From a virus, in IMG/VR virus record IMGVR_UViG_3300038428_000280, positions 21,161-85,160 of that record: a stretch of DNA of 64,000 bases; one strand, 5' to 3'. Numbering within the stretch: position 1 is the first letter of the stretch; every line of letters begins with the position of its first letter. Both the position numbers and the translations under genes were made by a program. Below the pieces are notes generated by a model, which was not told where the DNA came from, ran no database searches, and saw nothing but the letters and a program-made list of their open reading frames with translations. Shown in pieces: positions 15,186-23,084 of the stretch.

Positions 15186-16355
15186 TTATCCACTATAATC
15201 CATCTTTTTTGGTGGATATTCCTTGCCAATCAAATAAGTTCTCTCGACCATTTTCTTACTACTTTTTCGGTCTTTAGCTTTCTTTTGATCTTCCCAATCA
15301 CGAAACATTATATTACCAAGTAAGTAAGCTTGTTTTTCCATTTGACGCAGCCACGGGTTGTGCTGAGCATATTGTGGGTCTTCACCCCTTTTATCTATGT
15401 TCCTGCCACTTTTACTTGTTTGAAGTTTTTCGTTTTCGTGTTGCCAATGATGGACTATTTCATGAGCAAAAGAACGAAGAATGTCTTTTTGATGGCGGTC
15501 AGTTATGTACAAGTTAACGGTTCTTGTATCAGGGTCATAATAGGCCGTCTTGCCCAAAATCTTGTTGGCGTTCTTTTCATCTGACAATAACTTTACCTTT
15601 GGCACAGTCTTTATTTTCAATTCATTTTGCAAATAAGAAAATAATTGTGCCAAATGCGATTTAAACGTATCCATGTCTTCAGGCATCATACCTTCTATAA
15701 ATAGTTGTCGATTACCCTTATTTTCACGTAAAGCTGTAGGATTATGCCTTATTCTATTTGATGGTATTTTACTTTTGTCTTTTACGATTTTATTGGCTGA
15801 TTGGTCAATTAAAGTGACACCTGACTTATTTGCACTATCTATCAAAATGTCCCATTGTTTATCCGTTGGTGGTAACGTATAACCTATTAGCATCAACCCT
15901 TCTTGAACCAAAATTCGGACGAATCCCATGTCTTTTAAAGCTTTGGCCGAGCCTTCATGGCTCAGAGGTATGTCGTGGGTTTTTAAATAATTTTTAGCCC
16001 ACAATTCATGACTATTACTACCTATGTAAGCATCCTCAAACTTGCATTCCGGTGTCAACCAATAACCACCACTTGCAAGAATCCTAGATTCACCTGTCTC
16101 TTCCCAAAGACCTTTAAACAAATCTTTGGCACGGGTAGGATAATCCACGGGTTGGACAAAATCCGCATTGTCGTTCTCTTCACAGGTTGGAGTGGTTACA
16201 AAAGTAGGTTTTACTTCGTAAGGAACAGAATCATCAAAATAATCACTAAAACTAAGACCTTCTCGTATTCCCATGTGGGAACGATAAGCACTCAGCTTTT
16301 TTTGTGATTTTTTAATGCGCACATTGAAAAAATTACGGCTTTCTTTTATGGACAC
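15186..16355 (-). CDS. HEIVH zinc-metallopeptidase-like protein
   Basis: 389 aa. The C-terminal third carries a zincin-type site, AHEIVHHWQHE (H298, E299, H302), preceded by a predicted strand region (YYDPDTRTVNLYITDRHQKD). The first 220 residues hold an unassigned domain with GLWEETGESRILASGGYW. A TATTTATA element and GAAGG site precede an in-frame ATG ATG at 15689, so a 167 aa product containing just the peptidase domain may be made separately. Possible roles are virion protein processing or host-protein cleavage. It overlaps the end of the 608 aa gene by 23 nt. Confidence 0.72.
   Translation of the reverse strand: MSIKESRNFFNVRIKKSQKKLSAYRSHMGIREGLSFSDYFDDSVPYEVKPTFVTTPTCEENDNADFVQPVDYPTRAKDLFKGLWEETGESRILASGGYWLTPECKFEDAYIGSNSHELWAKNYLKTHDIPLSHEGSAKALKDMGFVRILVQEGLMLIGYTLPPTDKQWDILIDSANKSGVTLIDQSANKIVKDKSKIPSNRIRHNPTALRENKGNRQLFIEGMMPEDMDTFKSHLAQLFSYLQNELKIKTVPKVKLLSDEKNANKILGKTAYYDPDTRTVNLYITDRHQKDILRSFAHEIVHHWQHENEKLQTSKSGRNIDKRGEDPQYAQHNPWLRQMEKQAYLLGNIMFRDWEDQKKAKDRKSSKKMVERTYLIGKEYPPKKMDYSG
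15696..15703 (-). promoter_or_regulatory. TATTTATA element inside the metallopeptidase gene
   Basis: The minus strand reads CTATTTATA, GAAGGT, ATGATG at 15689. The ATG is in frame and lies just upstream of the HEIVH domain. GAAGG also resembles a ribosome site. Confidence 0.5.
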
Positions 16356-18159
16356 CGCTAGTAGTTTTCTTTGGTTTCTGAAATTTTAGTTTTGGATTTT
16401 TCAAAGTGGTCTTTGGTTTCATTCCCTTTTGAATGGTTTTGGCCACCTTGCTCGGCTTTTTGGAAGCTTCATCCAAATCATCCGCCCATCTTTGTTTTCC
16501 TGATTGCGGAAGGTTTCCATGAGTAATGGTTCTGTAGGAACTATGCTGAACCGCCTGTCCACCAGCTTCGTCCATTGCAGCTTCATCTTCTTGTTCTTCA
16601 CCTTCACTTACTTCGGGGTCGTATTGGTTTGTTCTAGCAAACATGTCAGGTTCAGAAGTCTTAGCTAATGTTGGCTGAACAACCTTATATGACGGTCCCA
16701 TTTTCATGTCAACCGTAGCCTCGTCCATCTCTTCTGCGCCGGGATATTTTTGTGGGTCTAAAGCTTCATCCTCTTCCTTGTGGGATTTATAGCCTTTATT
16801 CTTCATCCACCATGCTAATGCATAGGGATTGGTAATCTTTTTCTTTTCAGCTTCTTCCACGCCTACAGTTTCTTCCTCTTCCTCCTTTTTGGGATTCCAT
16901 CTTTTGGCACCACCAACAGAATGTTTCTTCATAGCCTTTACCGTTCCTTCCCATCCCGGAGGCGCTACTTCTTCTATTGATTCGTCGTTTTTACTAAATT
17001 TACCGGCTTTAGCCATTCTAGCAAATGCTTTACGATGTGGAGTGCAGGTAGGCTTAGACATTGGTGTGCAATATCCTTTATGAGCAGGATTTACAGCCTT
17101 TTTTAGAAATTTTTTCTTTTCAGAAATCCTATCAATCTTTTCACGAAGACTCTTTAATTCAGACAATTCGGTTTCAGTCAGATTGCGTTGTGCATTGGCT
17201 AACGCAACATAACGTTCATTCATCATGCATTCTTCTTCGTCATCATACATTTCACTGATTTCAGGTTCATATTGATTGGTTCTAGCAAACATGTCAGGTT
17301 CGGAAGTTTTAGCCAAAATAGGTTGAACCACTTTATACGAAGGACCCATTTTCATGTCAACTGTTGCTTCATCCATTTCTTCCTTTTTATCCTTCTTCCC
17401 AAATGACCCTTTATTTTTACAAAATGCGCATTTGCATCCAGCCTTATGTCCACCTTCATTTAATTTAACCCATTTGCCACTCTCTTTGTCAAATCGGATT
17501 TCCTTCAAGACTTCTTTGACAATTTTACGGACTTGGGCCTTATTTTCATCCAATTTTGGAGTATTAGCAATGGTGCCCTTGGTGTTCAAACCACCCTGTT
17601 TTTGACCTTCACCCGGTGCAACGGCACCACCAACCGATTTGGAAGCCACCGAACCATCAGTTTTCTTACCACCTGCGGTTATAGTTTCCTTATCACCATC
17701 TTGACTGACAAGAAGACCACCTTTATCCTTGGCCACGCCAGCTTTTTCCGTACTACTGCCGGCTGCGGTCATACCTGATAACTCACCGGTGGCTGGGCCA
17801 CCGAATCCCCGGCCAATTTGTATAACTTTACCGAGGCGAATTGGTTGGCCATGATGAGGAACATTTAAAGCGCCGCCCAAAAGAGGCAAACCACCATTGT
17901 CATCATATTCACCACTGCCTTCTTCCTCTTCTTCATCTTCGCCGCAGTAACCACAATGTTCTTGAATCTTGGAATAGTAATGTGCATCGCTTTGCAAATT
18001 TTTACTTGCGATCTTGGCGGCAACAAATTCATCTTCGGTCTGTTTAATTTCAGCAAGGATGCCTTTTTGAAATTCTTTTGCGTCAACACCTTCCGGAATA
18101 AGATTTTGAATATCTTTCGCAGTTGCCTTTTTATTTTTGAAGAAATCTCGATAGTTCAT
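16333..18159 (-). CDS. Large low-complexity protein with internal repeat
   Basis: 608 aa, highly charged and Gly/Glu/Lys-rich, likely largely disordered. The N-terminal 80 residues contain a helical segment ending DAHYYSKIQEHCGYCG. The middle is Gly-rich. A ~39-residue unit (ATVDMKMGPSYKVVQP, then KTSEPDMFARTNQY) occurs twice, near residues 258-297 and 474-513. Short modules such as NPYALAWWMKNKGYKSHKE and CTPHRKAFARMAK resemble those in structural or head-associated proteins of large myoviruses. It shares the xDxHYYSx motif with the next gene upstream. A scaffold, internal-head or chaperone-like role is a guess. A TATTTATA element lies 7 nt upstream. Confidence 0.65.
   Translation of the reverse strand: MNYRDFFKNKKATAKDIQNLIPEGVDAKEFQKGILAEIKQTEDEFVAAKIASKNLQSDAHYYSKIQEHCGYCGEDEEEEEGSGEYDDNGGLPLLGGALNVPHHGQPIRLGKVIQIGRGFGGPATGELSGMTAAGSSTEKAGVAKDKGGLLVSQDGDKETITAGGKKTDGSVASKSVGGAVAPGEGQKQGGLNTKGTIANTPKLDENKAQVRKIVKEVLKEIRFDKESGKWVKLNEGGHKAGCKCAFCKNKGSFGKKDKKEEMDEATVDMKMGPSYKVVQPILAKTSEPDMFARTNQYEPEISEMYDDEEECMMNERYVALANAQRNLTETELSELKSLREKIDRISEKKKFLKKAVNPAHKGYCTPMSKPTCTPHRKAFARMAKAGKFSKNDESIEEVAPPGWEGTVKAMKKHSVGGAKRWNPKKEEEEETVGVEEAEKKKITNPYALAWWMKNKGYKSHKEEDEALDPQKYPGAEEMDEATVDMKMGPSYKVVQPTLAKTSEPDMFARTNQYDPEVSEGEEQEDEAAMDEAGGQAVQHSSYRTITHGNLPQSGKQRWADDLDEASKKPSKVAKTIQKGMKPKTTLKNPKLKFQKPKKTTSGVHKRKP
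16620..16735. repeat. Imperfect direct repeat, unit A
   Basis: About 116 bp, in the same reading frame as the copy at 17268-17383 (offset 648 bp, 216 codons). It encodes the duplicated MKMGPSYKVVQP...PDMFARTNQY segment. Many differences are at third codon positions, so the copies are old and kept by selection on the protein. Confidence 0.8.
17268..17383. repeat. Imperfect direct repeat, unit B
   Basis: Partner of the repeat at 16620-16735 within the 608 aa gene. Confidence 0.8.
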
Positions 18160-18166
18160 AGATGTA

Positions 18167-18174
18167 TATAAATA
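18167..18174 (-). promoter_or_regulatory. TATTTATA element before the 608 aa gene
   Basis: The minus strand reads TATTTATA, 7 nt, ATG (18159). An AT-rich hairpin (ATTTTGT/ACAAAAT, 18182-18203) lies just upstream, after the stop of the 255 aa gene. No -35 box. Confidence 0.55.
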
Positions 18175-18204
18175 TTCGCTTATTTTGTTAAAACCGACAA
18201 AATA

Positions 18205-18972
18205 TTAAGATAGACTTAATTTCTTGACAGCCTTTCGTTTGTCATATAGGTCTTTGAAGATTTTATCAAGTTCCGGCGTATTGGCCACCGCCACGCTCTT
18301 CTGCTTTTCAGCAATCATTTCATCAAGAACCGCTTTTGTTTTGGAAAAAGTGGTTTCATCAACTTTCATTTTTTTATCATCAATGTTTAACATATGGAGC
18401 CTACTGTAATAATGGGGGTCTTCTTTCATGTTTTTCAATACGGTTTGTTTAGCTATGGCTTTGTCTTTTTTGACCATTTGACTTAATTCGTATTGAAGCG
18501 CTGACATTATTTCATCAGGAGAAGGCGTTTGTTTCTTTCCCTGAAATAATTGGTCAACTTGTGGGTCAAATCGGGCATCGGGATTAAGAGGTCGTTCAGA
18601 TTGTGCTTTATCCGCCGCACCAGCAGGACTCATGATTTGATTGCCCATTTTTTGTCCAGCTACTCCTTCGCCACCATCGGTTTCTTTATCCTGAACAATT
18701 TTACCATCGGGATATCCTGTTATTGTCTTACTTCCTTGACCATCTTTGTCAGGCCTGTCAGGCATAGAAGGAACAGCAGAGCCGGAACTTGTGTTGGGTT
18801 GAAAATGGTCTTGGGTTTTGTCGGATGAAGAGAACTTGGATGGATTTTGCGTAATATTTCCACCGCCGGGAGTACCATACCCCGTTTGGTAATTCAATGT
18901 CCCGCTACCACCACCGGGTGCTCCATCTATAGCGTTTTCTCTAATGATTCTTTTAATGACTCTTTTTGCCAT
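18205..18972 (-). CDS. Low-complexity protein related to the 608 aa protein
   Basis: 255 aa. It begins MAKRVIKRIIREN, followed by a Gly/Ser/Pro/Asp-rich, probably disordered region to about residue 140. A helical domain then contains KNMKEDPHYYSRLHML, matching KNLQSDAHYYSKIQEH at the N-terminus of the adjacent 608 aa protein. The pair may bind each other or a common partner. It is probably expressed late: a terminator (19022-19048) and then a TATTTATA element lie just upstream. Function unknown. Confidence 0.65.
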   Translation of the reverse strand: MAKRVIKRIIRENAIDGAPGGGSGTLNYQTGYGTPGGGNITQNPSKFSSSDKTQDHFQPNTSSGSAVPSMPDRPDKDGQGSKTITGYPDGKIVQDKETDGGEGVAGQKMGNQIMSPAGAADKAQSERPLNPDARFDPQVDQLFQGKKQTPSPDEIMSALQYELSQMVKKDKAIAKQTVLKNMKEDPHYYSRLHMLNIDDKKMKVDETTFSKTKAVLDEMIAEKQKSVAVANTPELDKIFKDLYDKRKAVKKLSLS

Positions 18973-18976
18973 ATCA

Positions 18977-18984
18977 TATAAATA
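18977..18984 (-). promoter_or_regulatory. TATTTATA element before the 255 aa gene
   Basis: The minus strand reads CTATTTATA, TGAT, ATG (18972). It follows a terminator by about 40 nt, as expected for a fresh transcription start. Confidence 0.6.
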
Positions 18985-19021
18985 GTATGGATAATAAAGA
19001 AACTATTATATATGACCGCAT

Positions 19022-19048
19022 AAAAAACCGACATCACAAGATGCCGGT
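19022..19048 (-). terminator. Rho-independent terminator
   Basis: On the minus strand ACCGGCATC and GATGTCGGT (one G-T pair) form a 9 bp stem with a 4 nt loop, followed by TTTTTT. It ends transcripts of the replication block coming from the right. The remaining gap, 19049-19176, shows nothing recognisable. Confidence 0.85.
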
Positions 19049-19176
19049 CAAACAGAAACTTTCCTCAATTATTTGTTCGGGTCATTCTATGAAACAATCA
19101 TGAACAAAATAAAGTTCAAATGTTTGAGGGTTATACTCACAAATAATCGAGCTTATAATTTCGGTTGTATTTTAAA

Positions 19177-19314
19177 TCATTCTTCGTTTACAGGTATGGT
19201 AAATATCCACCTAAAAGGTTGATGAACTATCAAATCCACAGGCCAAGCAAAAACTGCAAAAAGCCAATTCGGAACCCATTTTCTTTTTATTGCTATCAGT
19301 TCGTAATTAGCCAT
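19177..19314 (-). CDS. Tiny hydrophobic protein
   Basis: 45 aa, starting MANYELIAIKRKWVPNW at 19314, 3 nt after the upstream stop. The middle (WLFAVFAWPVDLIVH) is hydrophobic enough for one membrane helix, after a positively charged N-terminus. It is short, but the spacing and composition favour a real gene. Function unknown. Confidence 0.5.
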   Translation of the reverse strand: MANYELIAIKRKWVPNWLFAVFAWPVDLIVHQPFRWIFTIPVNEE

Positions 19315-19317
19315 ATT

Positions 19318-19569
19318 TTAAAGGTATTGCGGTTCGTCCACATAAATGTTTTCGGAAATCAATTCCAAATTTATTTCTTCTACACTAATTTTACCTGCTC
19401 TCAAATAAAATATCTTGTAATTACCACCACCCCTAATTTTTGAAAGTTGACATTGAACAGATCCTTCATTTGGTAAATCATAACAATTGCCTTCAACATA
19501 ATTTTCACTTCTGTCCCATCTATCGTGTAGCTTTTTAGCAAAATGCTTTTTCCATTCGTGTATTCTCAT
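19318..19569 (-). CDS. Small hypothetical protein
   Basis: 83 aa, with a basic helical N-terminus (EWKKHFAKKLHDRWDR) and a C-terminal strand-rich part (GGGNYKIFYLRAGKI). The gap to the next upstream gene is one base, so it is translationally coupled. No family recognised. Confidence 0.6.
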   Translation of the reverse strand: MRIHEWKKHFAKKLHDRWDRSENYVEGNCYDLPNEGSVQCQLSKIRGGGNYKIFYLRAGKISVEEINLELISENIYVDEPQYL

Positions 19570-19570
19570 A

Positions 19571-20137
19571 TTATCTAATTTCCGGTTTCAGTAACTTCCA
19601 TCGGTCACTGTTTGTTTTTACAAACCCATTGTCTATGTGTTTAATCATGTCAATCACATCTTCAATGTTATCGTAAATGTATTTGTGAGGAACAACGCCC
19701 ATAAGCCAAAGTGGGCATTTTGATTTGCCACCTTCCACCGATAAAAACAACGGTTTCTTCTCACGAATGATTGTGGTTATTTCTTCAGCGCTACCCCACG
19801 AAGCTACGTCAGGAATAATGTGAGCAATGAAAAAATCACAAATGTCGCACAGTCTCAAATCATAACCACGAACATCCCACATGCGTTGTTGAACCAAATC
19901 ATATTGACCTGTTTCCATCCAATGTTTCAGGTCGTCTCTAGCCGATTCATCTTCCGGTATATCGTGAACAAACGGTTTGTAATATGGGTCAAAGAATCTT
20001 ATGCCACAGTATTTCAATTTTTGTTTAACGATTTCTCTCCAAGGCCGGCCATTTGCATACTGCATGTGGCCTATCAAATAACATCGTGTTCCACGAAGAA
20101 TATGAACTTTTGGCGTGATCTTTTTTGCGACGGCCAT
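19571..20137 (-). CDS. Nucleoside 2-deoxyribosyltransferase-like protein
   Basis: 188 aa. It reads CYLIGHMQYANGRPWRE near the N-terminus, then RFFDPYYKPF, and a later LRLCDICDFFIAHI followed by SWGSAEEI. This matches the phage/bacterial NDT-like family (Rossmann-type, related to enzymes that cleave N-glycosidic bonds of deoxynucleosides and to some NAD/ADP-ribose handling proteins). The S-x-G-x-x-x-E segment provides the candidate catalytic glutamate. It could recycle nucleosides for phage DNA synthesis or act on a nucleotide signal. It has an AGAGG ribosome site and lies in the replication operon. Confidence 0.7.
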   Translation of the reverse strand: MAVAKKITPKVHILRGTRCYLIGHMQYANGRPWREIVKQKLKYCGIRFFDPYYKPFVHDIPEDESARDDLKHWMETGQYDLVQQRMWDVRGYDLRLCDICDFFIAHIIPDVASWGSAEEITTIIREKKPLFLSVEGGKSKCPLWLMGVVPHKYIYDNIEDVIDMIKHIDNGFVKTNSDRWKLLKPEIR

Positions 20138-20160
20138 AACCTCTTTTTTAATAACAATTC

Positions 20161-20445
20161 TTATCCCTGATTTGAGCGAGCAACAATTTCCAAGGCTAAA
20201 TCATATTTAGCCGTAAATTGAAGTATCTCCTTCATTTCCAATACCGGAGCATACTCACAATAAATTTCAAGTGTATTTTTCATGTGCATAGGATGTTGTT
20301 GAACAATCTCTGCACGACGAAACCATTGCTTGTTTTTGGAATTATCGTAAAATTCACCTAGAGCTAGTCTTAACCTGTCCGGCAATTGTTTATAATGATG
20401 CGGCAGCTCTATGTGATTGACCTGTTCGGTTGGTTGATTTTCCAT
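20161..20445 (-). CDS. Hypothetical protein, tandem paralogue 1
   Basis: 94 aa. It is clearly related to the next gene: LGEFYDNSKNKQWFRRAEI versus LGEFYDLYKNRPWFYRAEL, and LEIYCEYAPVLEMKEILQF versus LQVYCDFEPALERKEIVQF. Family function unknown. It has an AAGGA ribosome site, and the 8 nt gap suggests co-expression with the clamp-loader genes. Confidence 0.65.
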   Translation of the reverse strand: MENQPTEQVNHIELPHHYKQLPDRLRLALGEFYDNSKNKQWFRRAEIVQQHPMHMKNTLEIYCEYAPVLEMKEILQFTAKYDLALEIVARSNQG

Positions 20446-20453
20446 AATTTTCC

Positions 20454-20702
20454 TTATTTTTTATTCGGGCGAATAATAATTTCCAATGCCAAATTATAAG
20501 TGGCTGCAAATTGAACTATTTCCTTTCTTTCCAAAGCCGGTTCAAAATCACAATAGACTTGAAGTGTAGGCTTTAAATGGTCAGGATGCATTTCCATCAA
20601 CTCAGCTCTGTAAAACCACGGTCTATTTTTGTAGAGGTCGTAAAATTCACCAAGGATTCTTTTATGCTCTCTTCCTTCCGGTAACTTTCTTGGCAGTTCC
20701 AT
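20454..20702 (-). CDS. Hypothetical protein, tandem paralogue 2
   Basis: 82 aa, the paralogue of the protein at 20161. It lacks that protein's 12-residue N-terminal extension. It sits directly downstream of the clamp-loader ATPase gene, 8 nt away, so it may be part of the replication machinery or its regulation. No known domain. Confidence 0.65.
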   Translation of the reverse strand: MELPRKLPEGREHKRILGEFYDLYKNRPWFYRAELMEMHPDHLKPTLQVYCDFEPALERKEIVQFAATYNLALEIIIRPNKK

Positions 20703-20710
20703 AATTTTTC

Positions 20711-21694
20711 TTATTTTAAATGTTTCAGTATCTTATACATACACGCTAAAAATGTTATATCTCTAACTTTTGGTATAACTAGCCCCGATTGATATATAGA
20801 ATCAGCTAATTCATATATAATTAATGCTTCTTTTCCTTTGGCATATTCTTCCACCTTATCAAACAAATATCTATAAACCGTCTCCAATGACCCTGCATCA
20901 AATTCGGTGGTTATTTGACGAATTTCATTGAATACACCAGCTTTATTTGGTGTTTTTAGCAAATCAACTAATTTGTTCAGCATGTCCATTTCCACGGCAT
21001 TTTCCTTGGAAATCTTGATTTTAAGAACTGTATTTCCCGTATCATCCACTGTTTCGATGGTTGATTGTTGAGCAAAATTGATTACTTTTCTGATGTCAGG
21101 ATAGTAAGTGTTGACAATGAAAACAATATCTTCCTGCGTAAATGACACCTTTTCATTTTGCAAAATTTCCACCAATCTAAGTGCTACTTCCTTTTTGGAG
21201 ATTGGCTTGATTTCAAACGATTGCATCCTTGATGAAATCGGGTCAATCATTTTTTCCACATAATTACATGTTAGAATGAATCGTGTATGGGCTGAATAAG
21301 TCTCCAGCATGTTTCTAAGAATGCCTTGTGCATCCTGAGACAATCTATCGGCTTCGTCAAGAATGATGACTTTAAGAGGATAAAATCCCGCTGATGAAGC
21401 ATAATTCTTCATTTTGACTCTTACATCCTCGACACCATTTTGGTCTGATGCATTGATGTACATTGAATCACATTGGACATTATTTGTGAGAATTTTTGCC
21501 AAGGAAGTTTTACCCGTTCCAGCAGGGCCAAACAACAAAATATGCTGAAAATCACCCTTTTTGATAAATTGGGAAAATTTCTCCTTTACACTGTCATTAC
21601 CAATGAAAGCATCCATTGTAGTTGGTCTATATTTCTCCACCCACAATGAATGGTCTCTCTTGGGGACTCTACTTTCTTCAACCAAAAAATCCAT
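20711..21694 (-). CDS. Clamp-loader AAA+ ATPase (gp44 / RFC type)
   Basis: 327 aa. It opens with LWVEKYRPTTMDAFIGN, typical of RFC/gp44. It has Walker A GPAGTGKT (56-63), DEAD Walker B (113-116), a sensor 1 region FILTCN and an SRM segment carrying the arginine finger (usual SRC). It loads the sliding clamp onto primed DNA with the small subunit. The clamp gene lies just upstream (21906), separated by one small gene. The likely small subunit (gp62 type) is far away at 53696. Confidence 0.93.
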   Translation of the reverse strand: MDFLVEESRVPKRDHSLWVEKYRPTTMDAFIGNDSVKEKFSQFIKKGDFQHILLFGPAGTGKTSLAKILTNNVQCDSMYINASDQNGVEDVRVKMKNYASSAGFYPLKVIILDEADRLSQDAQGILRNMLETYSAHTRFILTCNYVEKMIDPISSRMQSFEIKPISKKEVALRLVEILQNEKVSFTQEDIVFIVNTYYPDIRKVINFAQQSTIETVDDTGNTVLKIKISKENAVEMDMLNKLVDLLKTPNKAGVFNEIRQITTEFDAGSLETVYRYLFDKVEEYAKGKEALIIYELADSIYQSGLVIPKVRDITFLACMYKILKHLK

Positions 21695-21696
21695 AA

Positions 21697-21873
21697 TTAG
21701 ATAAATTTGACCTTGCGAGTGCTAACTTTGGATTTCAAAATTTTTCTAGCACGGGGAAGTTCCGCTGTGATTTCTTTTTTGGTGAGAACTTCCTTGAACC
21801 ACGGCCCAATCCATTCACCGTGACTCTTGTAAAATAGACCGTAATAATTTTGTTGAGTTTGATTCGTTTTCAT
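21697..21873 (-). CDS. Small conserved phage protein between clamp and loader
   Basis: 58 aa, starting MKTNQTQQNYYGLFYK at 21873, with an AAGGAAAT ribosome site, ending 2 nt before the clamp-loader ATG. The pattern YYGLFYKSHGEWIGPW and a basic C-terminus (RARKILKSKVSTRKVKF) recall small proteins found in T4-like cyanophages. Function unknown; a DNA- or clamp-associated role fits the position. Confidence 0.65.
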   Translation of the reverse strand: MKTNQTQQNYYGLFYKSHGEWIGPWFKEVLTKKEITAELPRARKILKSKVSTRKVKFI

Positions 21874-21905
21874 GTTATTTCCTTTGTTTTAATTTATTGT
21901 TATTA

Positions 21906-22655
21906 TTAATCTTCCACTTCGGTTTTAACCAAATAATATTGACTCTTGAAACCGCTTGCATCAAAAGCTATTCCTGCCAAACCGGCTTCTGATACTCCAA
22001 GAACAGAGTCACTTACCTCACTATTTGCGGCAAAAATTTCCTTAAGATGTTTAGCATTGAAACTGATTGGATTCTTTACGGTATCCTTGCCCGCAGTCGT
22101 GGTGATTTCCAAGGCAATTCGGTCAGAGAGGTTCTTTTCCTTGTAACCCAAAATCATTTCCAATTTTTGTTTCTTCTTGTTCATAATGAGCGTGAACAAC
22201 GCATCCTTGTCATCCACACCACTAAATGCTTTGTTAAAGGCGCCAACCAATTCTGCGTTACAAACGACCTCGACGGTGAACGGTGGAATCGTTTTCATGG
22301 TTGGTGCAGCTTCGACACCATCAACGCCCGCAGCAACATATGTGACCACATATTTTCCATCATCCACAATTACCTTGCGAACCCTTGTCTTGTCGTTTTC
22401 ATCCATGTCCAAGGTAAATGAAATATTATCGGAAAGAACAGGTAACATCCCTTTGAATTTGTTGGTGTCTTGAATGCCGATTTCAAGGCCTGTGAAAAAC
22501 GCTCCCTTTTCCAACCGAACAGAATCAAACAACTTTCTGTCGGAACTCATCGCTCTCACCATTAAATCGTTGTTGTCGGCATACCATCTGACGCCTTCAA
22601 CGATGCCACCCAAATGATATTTTTTAATAAATGTTTCAATATTTTTCTTTTCCAT
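21906..22655 (-). CDS. DNA polymerase sliding clamp (gp45 type)
   Basis: 249 aa from ATG 22655 with a GGAG site 10 nt upstream (a TTG start at 22670 would place the site inside the gene). The size and two-domain pattern match the T4 trimeric clamp: an N-terminal segment FIKKYHLGGIVEGVRWYADNN, and a C-terminal repeat with ISFNAKHLKEIF and ending GFKSQYYLVKTEVED. It tethers the polymerase to DNA and in T4 also activates late transcription. It is the first replication gene of the clamp/clamp-loader cluster. Confidence 0.88.
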   Translation of the reverse strand: MEKKNIETFIKKYHLGGIVEGVRWYADNNDLMVRAMSSDRKLFDSVRLEKGAFFTGLEIGIQDTNKFKGMLPVLSDNISFTLDMDENDKTRVRKVIVDDGKYVVTYVAAGVDGVEAAPTMKTIPPFTVEVVCNAELVGAFNKAFSGVDDKDALFTLIMNKKKQKLEMILGYKEKNLSDRIALEITTTAGKDTVKNPISFNAKHLKEIFAANSEVSDSVLGVSEAGLAGIAFDASGFKSQYYLVKTEVED

Positions 22656-22685
22656 AGTTATATTCTCCAATGATTCTTCATCTTA

Positions 22686-23084
22686 TCACAGCTGTTGTAT
22701 TTTGTCTATTTTTTTTAAAAGATTGGGCGTTTCAAAAATATTTCCGATGATTTCAACGGTTCCTTCAATCATTCTTTGTGTAAACGACATACTTAATAAT
22801 GCAGACCCACAATCAGCAATATACGCACCACGACAAAATTTTACTTCGGCTATTTTAGGAATAAATTCTGATTTGGCATGATTTGTTATTATATCACCTT
22901 CATAAATCTCTTTACCATTTTGGTCTTTGAAACCGGTATATTGCATTACTTCACAATCTTCTGTCCATTCATCACCACACTCATATTGAATAGCATCCAA
23001 TATGATGTCTTCATTACCAAACCAATTATAAATTTTCTTTTCTGATTTAACCCAAATTCTAAATCTTATTTCTCTATTATTCAT
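22686..23084 (-). CDS. YopX-family protein
   Basis: 132 aa with the YopX domain pattern: EIRFRIWVKSEKKIYNW, MQYTGFKDQNGKEIYEGDI, and EIIGNIFETPNLL near the end. YopX proteins are common in phages and prophages and probably form small oligomers of unknown function. Its ATG overlaps the stop of the macro-domain gene (ATGA), so the two are co-translated. Confidence 0.85.
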   Translation of the reverse strand: MNNREIRFRIWVKSEKKIYNWFGNEDIILDAIQYECGDEWTEDCEVMQYTGFKDQNGKEIYEGDIITNHAKSEFIPKIAEVKFCRGAYIADCGSALLSMSFTQRMIEGTVEIIGNIFETPNLLKKIDKIQQL

